Assembly (NCBI GenBank): GCA_017506865.1
Contig: JAFCMP010000146.1
Location: 62,001 to 126,000, forward strand
Direction: 5' to 3'
Source: Tribonema minus
Taxonomy: Eukaryota > Sar > Xanthophyceae > Tribonematales > Tribonemataceae
DNA: 64,000 nt
Both the position numbers and the translations under genes were made by a program. The stretch's first letter is position 1; every line of letters begins with the position of its first letter. This document shows positions 13,001 to 24,400 of this stretch, piece after piece. The notes under the pieces were generated by a model. The model worked only from the letters and a program-made list of their open reading frames with translations. It was not told the origin of the DNA and searched no databases.

Positions 13001-15460
13001 TTTTTATCGACCATGCCCTTTGCCGTCTGTGTCTTTTCATGGTCGGCGTTGACGGCACACGACGCGCCGCAACACGCCATTACGCGGCGGCGCTTCGCTC
13101 ATGCTATTGCTTATTTATAATAAAGCACAAATGTGTGTGAGTTAACGGGTTAAGGTGCCATACACGCACGCGCAAAGGGTAGGCTCATCGCCCAAACCCC
13201 TAGCAATAATCATACCCAGCACGCCCCGCTCTCAGTTTGCGCTTCATTCCGGCGAACTTGAACAATGTGTCCAGTAGACACAGCCTGTTCCGCCATTGGA
13301 GACTCATGGCACACGCCGCGCTGATAGACACAGCAGTGCCCTGGGTACGGATCGTGACAGTGCTGATAGCCACGGCGCCGAGCAGCGCTGCGACAGCGCC
13401 CGCATGCGCATAGCCACATCTGCAGCCTCACCCCTCCTGCGTGTGCCTTGCGCTCGCGTGCTGCCGCGCAGTCGGCGTTCCGCGAGCACTCTGCCGGTCA
13501 CTCGGAGCCTGCGCCGCCGAGCCGCAGGGGCGAGCGCGCCGCTTCCGCAGGTGACAGCGGCGCCGCGCTCGACGACAGCGCGAACAGCATCACGGATATC
13601 AGCGCTCAGCACAGGAGGGACCACGGCAGCGCTCCGCAGGTGCGCTCTCGAACGCCGTGCATGGCAGCACCCTTACGTGTCAGCGGTTACGGCAGTTTTG
13701 GAGAGATGCGACGTGCCTTCGCAGGCCACCACACTCTGCTGTTTGCTTTGATCGCCGCGGCAGCGTCGCGACACGCCGCAGCGCGCTGATGTCGTGTTGC
13801 TTGTGCGCGCAGGCGGCGGCGCGCGCGCACGCGCGGCGGCTGCTGGCGCGGCAGCGCTCAAGCAGCTGGGACGGGCGCACCGGCGCCGACGCCGCAGATG
13901 ACAATGACAACGAGGGCAGCGAGCGTTCTGCGGATGAGGGAGTCGGCGGGAGGGCGCCAGCTGCCGCAGCATTCACGCAGGTGATGCCGCTGCTGTGACG
14001 CTTGCGAGACTTGGAGGTGCTGCATGCGTCTGCCAGAAGGACCTGGTGACGCTCAGCGTTTCATTGCATGGCTTGCGCGCGCGCGCGTACGCGATGGGAG
14101 TATGCTTACCGAGATCTGGCGATATGTTTGGCGTGCGGATTTGACTGCAATAGGCGAAGATTTCAACAGGTGGCAGCCACTCTTGTCCTGTGCTCGTCAA
14201 GTCAACCCCTGGCAGGGGGCACCGAAGTCTGATTTGTCCCGGCGGCATAGACTGACCGCTCACATCTACGCTGTGATTGCTGCTTTGGCGCGCGCGCAGT
14301 CAACCCCAGTGCCGCAGGGAGTCGACGCGATGGCAGCCAGCGCTGCACCGCCTGGTGCCTTTCCACCCGCCGTGCCGCCTACGCCAAGTCACACGCAGAC
14401 AGAGCCACGAGCCGGCGCGGCCGCTGATTCAGCTGAGCACCTGCCCGCTGCAGCAGCGCTCGGCGACGCGCCGCCGCCGCTGCCAGACGCGTCCCCGCCA
14501 CCGCACGCGCCGCCGCAGCACGCTGGCGAAGTGGTTGCGGCCGCCGCCGCCGCCGCCGCGCCGCCGCCCGCGGAGCGCAGCGAAACTGCCGCAGCCGCGC
14601 TCAGCGAGTCCCCCCCCTCGCCTGCATCCCCCCCTGCCGAGGCACCGGATGTAACTGCCGTTGCGGGGGATGGTGGCGCGGTGAGTGCGACGGGCGCAAC
14701 GGCGGCGGCGGCAGCAGCGGCGGCGGCGGCAGCGGCGGCAGGCGCGGCGGACGGCGCGGATGCGGCGCAGGCGTTGGCGTCGCCGCCGCTGCCCGGCGCT
14801 GCGCGGCCGCCGCGCAGCCGCCGGCGCAGCCTCCGGGGGCGATTTCGGGCATCAGGGGGGGGGAGGGCAGGGCGAGCTCCAACTCGAAGACGAGGGGGGC
14901 GGGTGGGGGGGCAGCGGCGAAACCGTCGGCGAACGCGCAGGTGCGGACAATGATGATGGTTTTATCAAGATGTTGGAGTGTCCAGATAAGTGGCACGCCA
15001 TGTGCCGAGTTGGCAGTGAGCGAACACGATGCTAATACATCCAAGTATATGAGCAGAGCTTTTGCGAGCATTGCGTGGCGCGCGATGCAGATGCTCACAA
15101 CAGTGCCCAACAGCACGGCAGCAACAGTTGAAGGGTGGAGGGTTATGCTGCCGCTGCGCTTAAACGTTGATGTCCTCTGCCCTTGTCTGGTCGGAGTTGC
15201 ACACTCTCCCTTGACGACCGACCTCTATCATAACAGCCCCCTCGACATATCTTCGCCTTGTTTTGCTGCACGCAGCTCCCGCAAGCGGCTTCTGTTGGCC
15301 CGCTCACCTCGGCGCCCCCAGCGCCGCCCAACGGCGAGGAGGGCGCACAGCACCACCATGAGTCAAAGTCAGAGTCTCAGGTGACGCCGCACGCAGGCCT
15401 GCCGGAGCTGCGCATCAACCCCGCAGAGCCGCCCACGACGGCAGCGAAAGCTGCAGGTTC

Positions 15461-15492
<32 letters not shown>

Positions 15493-18400
15493 GCAGCGCG
15501 ATGTCGCCTCGCACTGGGCGGCGCCGCTACTCCGTGGACGACTTCCAGGTGCGCAAAAGAAATAAGGAGGGTGTTCGATTGTGTGATGTGGCAAAGCAGT
15601 GCCGGCGCAGTGCCCGGTGAGCTAGCACGCCGCGGCGTGATCGCTGCTGACTTGGGGTGAGGGTTAGGGCTGGGTTAGAATTAGGGTTAGCATCAGCTAA
15701 CCCGTGACCGAAAGACAGGCGGTCCAGCTAACCCTTGTCAGTGGCGTACGATGACTGCGTCGGCACCGCTGAGAGTGACCTGCGCGCTTGTTGACTAATC
15801 CTAATAATTGTTGCGGCGCGTCAGCATGCGTCGGGTGCTGTGTGGAGCTCTGCAGATTGCAGCGTGCGGTCATGCGATTTCAGCTGCGCGTTTGGCTGTA
15901 CCTACAGATGCGCTGTCAATTCAAAAGTGTTGACGAAATCAGGCAGACTTTTCAGCACGCATTGGGCCGCACCGCTGCAGGCGTGGCACGCGCTGCGCTC
16001 TGCGCTCGCTCGTCGATTGCAGCATCGCTTGCACACAAGGAGGATTGCAGTGCCATACACAACCCTGATTCGCTGACCCCCTCCCTCCTCCATCAGCGCG
16101 CCAACTCCTGTGCAAACCTCTGCAGCATGAATGATACACAGTGGTGCAAAGAGTACACTTTGAGATGATAATATGTGACCCACAACTGGTCAAGATCCGC
16201 CATTGCTCAAACTGTGCTTCTGAGCGGATTGGCGTGCCCGAAAGTACTCGGAACTACTTCGAAGTATGCAACAGGAATCTGGAGACTGATTTGGGATGAT
16301 TGAGGGACACCACTTCTGGTAGCTCTGACTGATCGTGGATGCGCACAGCCTGCGTATGTGTATGTCATGCGCGTGCCGTCATGCGCGCAGTGGCGCAACG
16401 TGTACTTTGGGATACCTGCCTCGATCACGAGGTCGACCAAATGTCGCCACCGCCACCAGCACAGCGTCGATCCAGTCGCCAATTCTGCCATCAGCCGCCA
16501 CCGTGCCTTCCTCATCTCTTGACGTCAGGTTGGGGTGGGGGCACCCACAACCACCAAGGGGCGGCGGCGGCAGGGGGGGTCCAAGGCGCTGTTCGGCAAG
16601 GCGGCTGCAGCAGCGGCTCAGCAGCAGCGCGCGCTCGCCGGCGAGGACCCCGCCGCCGCGGACGCGCTGTGGGGGCTCATGCACGAGCAGGTATGTAGGT
16701 ATTGGTTCGGTGTGAGTGGAACTGCACCAGCAGGTAAGTAGGTACTGGTTTGTGCGCCAGCAGGTAATTAGGTATTGGTTTGGTATGAGTGGAAATGCAC
16801 GAGCAGGTACGTACATAGGCATTGGTATGGTATGGGTTGGAAAAATGCGGTGGGTAGAGAAGAGCGTGCGCTGTCATGAATTGCTGCGTTGACTTTGCAG
16901 TCAGTCAGAAGGTCAGGTGTGCTGCGTCGTGTGCCAGCGATGAACTCCCTCTGCACCTCAGGTATTCCTAGGGATAATCGCGTCCAACGTGCCCACGAAG
17001 AAGGGCGTGACGTCTTTGATAGAGGACACGGGGAACATGCCTTAAAGAGCGTGAAGTCCTTGCGAAGAGTCTGGGATAGGCAGCGGCCTGTGGCATCACT
17101 CTTTGCTTGGGCACCGCCCAGCAAGACTTGGCACACTGTAGCAGAGTACATACTGTAGTGAACTCTTACTGAACTCTTGATGAACTCCCTCTGCCCTCAG
17201 GTGTTCCTCGGAATGGTCGCCTCCAGCGTGCCCCCTAAGAAGGGCATGACGTCACTGATAGAGGACATGATGGCATCGGGCGTGCGCTTCGTCTACTTCT
17301 CGCCGCGAAACATGCGCCGCAGCAAGGTGAGCGGGCGCGGGCGCGTCGCTCTGTTGAAGTTGAAGCGAGGACGCACGTCAAAGTAGGCATGCATGCGTAC
17401 CCACTATCAAGATTTGTGCTGTGCGGATGCGAGGTTCTTGCTGCATTCCTCGGCCGACCAATGTGCAGCGGATCTGCTGCGCAAGACAACGCGCGTGCAG
17501 CATGCCTAGCGGACGCAACTCTTGGTGGTGAGGCTCGGCAGTAACCATGCGAACCCACGCGTACAAATATTTATGCATTGCACAAGGCACGTCACCCAAA
17601 TACGCAACTTCAACTGCTGCATGGCCGGCCATCGCTGCACACCCGGCAGGCCATCGCGGAGAACATGGGCATCGAGACGGACTGGAACTGTGCAATTTCG
17701 CTGCGCCCGCTCGACGAGCCCAACACCCCCGACCCCCACCGCATGACGTCCACGTACGCCGACTGGGACGTGAAGGTGAGCGCAGTGCGGGGGTGGGGAG
17801 CGTAGCGTCATCGGCAATTTGATGAAGTTCAACACCACTGTACGCGCATATAGTATGCTTTGAAAATGTATCATACGTGGAAGTTAGCTTGAAAACATTA
17901 TTGGGGAACACCCTATCCATGAATCCAGCGACCTTCAGGATGCGAATCGCCTATTGGATATGGTATCACAGTATGTCAGGCAGATCATCGCCGCTCCTCC
18001 CATTTCTGCCGGCGACGCCGTATTCGTCGCAGTGGACGCATCAAATGTCCGCTGGACTGCACGGTCAAATTTTTTTTGGCTGTGTTGCACTTGCACAATG
18101 TATTATTGCAGCCACCCGGTTCCAAGCCGGTGAATCCAGTCAGTGGAAACCGACTTCGTCACGCACAGCTGATGCCACGATGGTGCATGCAAACAGCTGC
18201 ACAAGAGCCTTTCAGCCCTCAGAGCGCTCTATGAGCAACTACGACTCATGGTTCAAGTCGCAAGCAGCCACGTAGACTCAGCACATCGCTATCTGAAAAG
18301 TGCTGGCCTCACTGTTGCTGCTGCGCCGCGCCGCTGCTCACTTCCACCGGCAAACTTCAAGTCGCGCGCCCGTTCCCAGGACTTCCTGCGACGCGGGGCG

Positions 18401-21400
18401 AGAACTACGGCTCTCCACTGTTGCCGGCTCGTCGTTGCTGCTGCACCGTGGCGCTGCTCAACTCCACCAATGAAGCGATCGCTGCTCGCTGCTTCGGCTT
18501 TGTGCTGCCGTGACTTCTTGCGACGCGGAGCGAGCACTGTGGCTCTCCAATGGTGCTGGCTCGTCGTTACTGCTCACCATGGCGCTGCTCGAGTCCATCT
18601 TCAAACTGAATACTGCTGCGTCTGCTCGATGTGCGCAGGCGCGGCTGCCCCACGGCATCGCTGCGATCCGCGAGCACATCCGCAATGTGAGTGAACAGAG
18701 GCCGCATGCGCTGGCGTAGTGAATCGGCCAGCGTTCAGCTCTCCGGTGCTTGACGAGCTTACCTGCATGCCTCAAGTGGGTTGTTCCTTTTGGCAGCTGC
18801 ATTAATTTCCCCCATCTATGCGCAAGTCGAAATGAGTACCACTGACTTGTACACAATACGAAGGGGAGCAGCATGCCCTGAAGGTTGGTAATCAGCGCAC
18901 ACAACTGTGATCAAAGTATGTACAGCTTTTGGAACCCAGGGTCCATGCAAAGTGTCGTTGCAGGCATGCGACGATCGTGAAGTGGTTTAAAACACGCTGC
19001 ACACTGCTGGAAGTCCGCATCACAGCGACCCTGCGTGCTTTTCACTGCATCAAATTTGTGCAGCCTTTGCCGGGCAAACGTGATTGTCATGGGCCTGGTC
19101 CACAATGCTGTTTCGCGCGAAATGCTTGCAGGCACGCAAGAAAACGTCTTGCAAGCAGTTGCAAGCGTCTTCTTAACAGAAGATGGGTATTGCCCCCAGA
19201 AACTTGGTACTTCACCATGCAAATTGTGATTTTTGTGTATTTGACACTGTTACCGCCCCACCAAGTGCCGTGTGAGTGCAGCTTAGGGTTAGGGTTAGGA
19301 TTGCTTGCACCAAATCACACAGATTTTTAGTTTTGAAATGGCATGCACACACTCAGCGCCTTTTCGCGCCTTTGTTTCATCCCCCCGTGGGCAGGTGGAC
19401 AATGTACCATTGCTGGTGAGCCTCTTCACGGACGCCACTGCGCAGACGACGATGGAGATGCTCAAGACACTGCAGGTAATGGCGGCAGCATTACGCGTCT
19501 CTCTTTTTTTTGCATGTGACAAGGAAAAGGTCTGCAGGCAGGTGGTTTTCGATGTTAGCGACGCCTGGTAATGTTGTCGGCAGCAATCTGCATCTCTGTC
19601 ATCATGTCATGCATGCTGTGCTGTTGTGCAGCAGACCCGCAGTGTATCAGGGGCAGAGACATTTTTCCACTGCAGCATTGTAATTTGAGCATGTTTGGCG
19701 ACGACGTCACGAAAACTGTGATTACGAATGGCGCAATTCCAAAATGGACGTCCTGCGCGGACTGTACATGCAAAGCTGGTGCGCAGTTGCATGCTTTGCA
19801 TCAACGTGCATTTAAATTGTTTGTCTGAAACACCTTTTCATACTGTAGGACTGATATTGTACATCCCTATTAGAGTTATGTAGACTCACTTTTGTTTGAT
19901 TGCAGCTATGAAAGGCGTCACATTTCAGCTGGACGTGCGTGTTGGGCTCACTGCAGACCTGTGCACAGTTTTCTGCATATTTCACAGCAATGTTGCAAGT
20001 TTCCCCTTTCTGTTTCAAAAAGCATGAAGTTGAAGTTGACAGATGCGAAAGCTTTCAATACGGATTGAAAAACAGTAGGAAATTTCAACGGCGTAGGCTG
20101 CTTGCTGATTAGCACCTAGTCCACAAACTTGCTGATTCTATCTTGGCTTGGGGCAACAGTGCGGGGATGCACTGCATGCCCCCCTTGATCGAAGCTACCA
20201 CTGCGCGCTGCCGTCTAAGCAGAAAGACCTCCTTTTGTTGCACCACTGACATCATTCCTCGTTTCACCCCCAAGTCTGAAGGTTAGGTTAGGGTTATGGT
20301 TAGGGGTCAGGGTCAGGCTGCATGCGCAGTTACGCACGGTCCTTTGCCGCTCCGCGACACTCACCCGAGCTTCCGAAGCATTTACAATCGCATGCAGTCA
20401 CGCACGTCCTAAGCACATTCACCGCCGCTGCGCGGCCGGTAGACAGAATGGCAACACAGTACTCTGTCCGGGTCCGTCGTACCGCGCCGCCCAACGCCCT
20501 CCTATCCAAGGCGGCGGTCCTGTTGTTACGCGTACATGTGATGCCGTTCCGATCGCGCAATCGCGACCCCACTCCTGAGGCACCCCAATGTACATGCAGT
20601 TACGCACGTCCCAAATGCAATCATCGCCGCTGCACAACCCGCAGGAGTACGGCGAGACGGTGCCCTGCATCGGCACGTCGTACCGCGCCGCCAACGTGGG
20701 CCTCTTCCGCGCGGCAGACCTGTCGCCATGCGCACATTCGATGCCGTTCCTGATCGCGCTCTCCCTCTTGAAGCACCCCGAATGACATGCAGTCACGCAC
20801 GCCCTGACCACCGCATCGCAGGAGTACGGCGAGACGGTCTGTTTAGGCACGTCGTACCGCGCCGCCAACGCGGGCCTCTGCCGCGCGGCAGACCTGTTGT
20901 TTCGCGTGTATTTGATGCCGTTTCGATCGCTCGATCGCGGCCCCCCTCCTGAGGCTCCCCGAACGACATGCAGTCTCACGCGTCCTTATTGCATTCACCG
21001 CCGCTGCCTCGCTGGCAGGAGTACGGCGAGGCGGTGCTGTGCTTGGGCACCTCGTACCGTGCACCTTGCCCAAGGCGGCAGTCCTGTTGCTGTGCATACA
21101 TTCAACGCTGTTCCCAATTGCAACCTCACTCCTGAGGCACCCCGAACTGCGTGCAGTTACACATGCCCTGACCGCACTCACTGCTCCGCCGCGACCGGCA
21201 GAAATACGGCGAGACGGTGCGCTGCGTAGGCACCTCGTACCGTGCCACCAACGCGGGCCTCTTCCGCGCGGCAGACCTGTCGCCATGCGCACATTCGATG
21301 CCGTTCCCGATCGCGCTCTCCCTCTTGAAGCACCCTGAACCGCATGCAGTTACGCACGTCCTGACCACCGCATCGCAGGAGTACGGCAAGACGGTGCTCT

Positions 21401-24400
21401 GCGTGGGCACGTCGTACCGCGCCGCCAACGCCCTCCTATTCAAGGCGGCGGTGCTCTTACTACGCCTACATGTGATGCCGTTCTTCATTGCTCCTCCACT
21501 CCTGAGGCACCGCGCATGACATGCGCAGTCACGCACGCCCTGTCTGCATTCACCGCTGCGCTGACAGGAATACGGCGAAACGGTGCTGTGCGTGGGCACG
21601 TCGTACCGCGCCGCCAACGCGGGCCTCTTTCGCGCCGCGGACCTGTCGCTGCTGCAGGCGGGGCTGCCCATGAGCCAGCCGCTGACGTCGCTGCCGCGCG
21701 CGTCGGCCACGCAGCTCTCCGCCGCCGACATCCGCTTCAACAGGTAACGCGCGATTTCAGGCTCGTAGAAGTTGAAGTACTTGGCACCGCTCGCCGCCGG
21801 TGTGCAGTCTTCGGTGCCTCGCGGCGCTCATGTGTGATACAACAGGTGAGGTGTGTGCATGCGCGGATGCGTCGACGTCCTGAGCGCATCTCGATACGCT
21901 TCAACAGGTAGGGCTTTTGCTTTCTGTGCTGGCCTACCAGCTAGTGCGGTCTTGCTGGTCGGTCGGTGCCGAGCGAGAGGAGTGATGCACACGAACCCCA
22001 GCATCTCCAAATTGCCCCCCCCCCCCCCCTCTGTGTCATCAGACCCTACCCCCTCACAGCAGCGAAGGGCAGGGTGGGTGGGCTTTCGCTGCTAGCCGAC
22101 CAGCTGGTACTCTGCTTCAGCTGTGTGCCTGGCCTTGCTGGTCGGTGCCGAGCGAGGAGTGATGCACGTGCTGCTGCCTCTTCCAGACTCTTCGCAAAAC
22201 TTCACACTCTGCAAGGCCTGTTGCACTTTTGCGGGCAAAGTCTTGTCGAAGGCTCTCACGGTCGACGTGTGTGCGGTGGCCGAAGTCATGGATGCCGGCC
22301 CCTTCCGGCTTTGCTCTTGCTGTGGAAAGGTGTCGAAAGTGGCCATTGCACAGCCTTGGGGCGATGTCACGCTAAACAGTATGAAGCTAACGTGTCCCAA
22401 AGCATAGAACTTCAAAGTGCTTTGTGCGCAAGTGGTGTCTACCATCTACTTGCTGCAGTAAAGAAGACTACATCAAGTATATACTTCAAGTATTTCTGTG
22501 CACTACCTGTGCCTAACAGATACCGTGCCCCGCTTCCTCTGCTCTGCGCCCCGCCCCTGACCACCACAGCGCCATAGTGGGGCTGTGCACCGCGCTGCCG
22601 CTCGCCGACGTCCTCAACCCCGGCGCGGAGCTCGACGATGCGCAGGCAGTGCTCATCGACCTGATACGCGAGGGCCGCAGGCTGCTGCTGAACGCCTACC
22701 AGGTTGCTACGCCTTCCTGCACATTGTGTTGTATGATATCATTGCTTCACATTTAGGTGTATGATAGCTTCTCTCGCCATTCTTTTATTCTCATTTGAGC
22801 TGGATGACGCGCAGTGACCTGATACGCGAGGGCTGCAGGCTGCTGCTGAATGCCTACCAGGTTTAAACGTCTTTCTTTATACTTCTATTTAGTTTGCAGG
22901 TTGTTCAGATTTCATTTGTAATTGCATACTTCGAAGTATTACAACAGATTCTTTTGCCATCTTCTTATTTTCTTTTGAAATGGCTGAGCATCGCGCGTCG
23001 ATTGCGCCCCTCGCACCGCAGTGGTGCAGGCATTCGCGCAACGAGGTAGGGACTGCTTTGCTGCGGGTGTGTTGTTTGCACACACCGCGTGCCCGCTGTA
23101 GCTCCTGTGCGTGCGGTTATCAAGTCCAATCGGTGGTGGTTGCTGAGTGCGTCCGCAGCTGAATATGGTGACACTGATGAGCAACGCGCTGCTTTTGTTG
23201 GTAGTCGCAATGTGGGCAACGAAATGGCGAGCCTGATTGGCGCAAGCTTCTGCGCATAACTTCACAGTTTGTCTTGATGCAATGTGCTGGTCAGGCGCAT
23301 ACACGCGGCCGGTATATGTACATGGCATCATGACGGGCAACTTTCTGATTTCCAGTATTGCTGTCAACAAAACGCCATCTCCTCTGCTACATTAGCAGTG
23401 CTAAGTCCGATGAGCGCGTGCCCGCGTTCAGCAATCAGCGGTCTGTCTTGATGCAATGTGCCAATGAGGCGCATACACGCAGCTGGTGCGCACTTCGTCA
23501 CAATGGGCAACCTCCTGACTTTCCAGCGTTGCTGTCAACGGATCGCCATCACCTCTGCTAATTTCGTTTTCCTCCGTGACTGCACGTCTGTACTCCCCTG
23601 CTGCAGGCATGCGCATTCGCGCTGTGGGCCGTGTGCTCGCTGTCGTTGCTGCTGCTGCTGTCCAGGTAAGAGATGCTTTATCGCCTACTGTAAGGTATGC
23701 GCTGCCCATCTACACACGCTACTGTGATGCATACACATGGCTAGGGTGAGGGTAAGCTTAGGGTTAAGGTTATGGCATTGTGTTCGTTCAGAGGGCACAG
23801 CACGTGTGGTCTCATTTGTGCGGCATACGGCAAGCTGAGGCGCGCCATGCATTCACATGCGTGTCATCACGCCAGTCATGCTGCACACCTGCCATGCGGC
23901 GTAGCGTGTTGCAATGCGTTACATCATTTCAAAAAAGCGCACAGGACTCACATTATAGCGCCTCCTTTGCATCGACCTACGCTGCAATCAACCCGAGCAG
24001 CAGCGTAACATGTGCCGCTGGCACCATGCACGTCATTGCCCGCATCTACATCAATCGATCTCTCTATGGTTCGCTCACCTAACTGTATTCGTGCCACGTC
24101 TATCTCTTGCTGAAGCATGCCACGTCACCTCCTACCTTCGCCAAGCCACACCTCTTGCTGAGGCATGCCACATCACCTCCTACCTTCGCCATGCCACATC
24201 TCTTGCTGAGGCCTGCCACGTCACTCCTCAACTGGGCCATGCCACATCACCTGCTGAGGCATCCCACGTCATTCTCTACCTGAGCCATGCCCCATCTCCT
24301 GTTGAGGCGTGCCGCGTCATTCCCTATTTGAGCCATGCCACAGCTCCTGCTGAGGCATGCCACGTCACTTCCCAAGTGAGCCATGCCACATCTCGTGCTG

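Larger units (their letters stand above)
11627..16690 (+). other. TMEM94-like linker exons: His-rich, acidic and Ala/Pro-rich
   Basis: Six phase-compatible exons expand a region that is a short Ser/acidic linker in animals. 11627-11792 is strongly His-rich (HGHGSHGNNHGGSHHSHR). 13472-13639 has ALDDSANSITDIS. 13813-13980 has SSSWDGRTGADAADDNDNE and SADEGVGG, recalling the SSWSSDEGIG stretch of TMEM94. 14300-14680 is Ala/Pro-rich. 15276-15548 ends GRRRYSVDDFQ. 16529-16690 ends DALWGLMHEQ, directly before the conserved VFLGMVAS. The His clusters could bind metal; that is inference. Total length is about 440 residues, far longer than in animals. Confidence 0.6.

Noticed and set aside
14600-15116. 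A minus-strand Pro-rich open frame
   Set aside because: Antisense to the Ala-rich exon 14300-14680 and GGC repeats; no independent support.
22083-22240. tRNA-derived SINE with polymerase III promoter
   Set aside because: TAGC and AGCTGG pieces occur but the spacing does not fit an A box and no B box is seen; kept only as an unclassified dispersed repeat.
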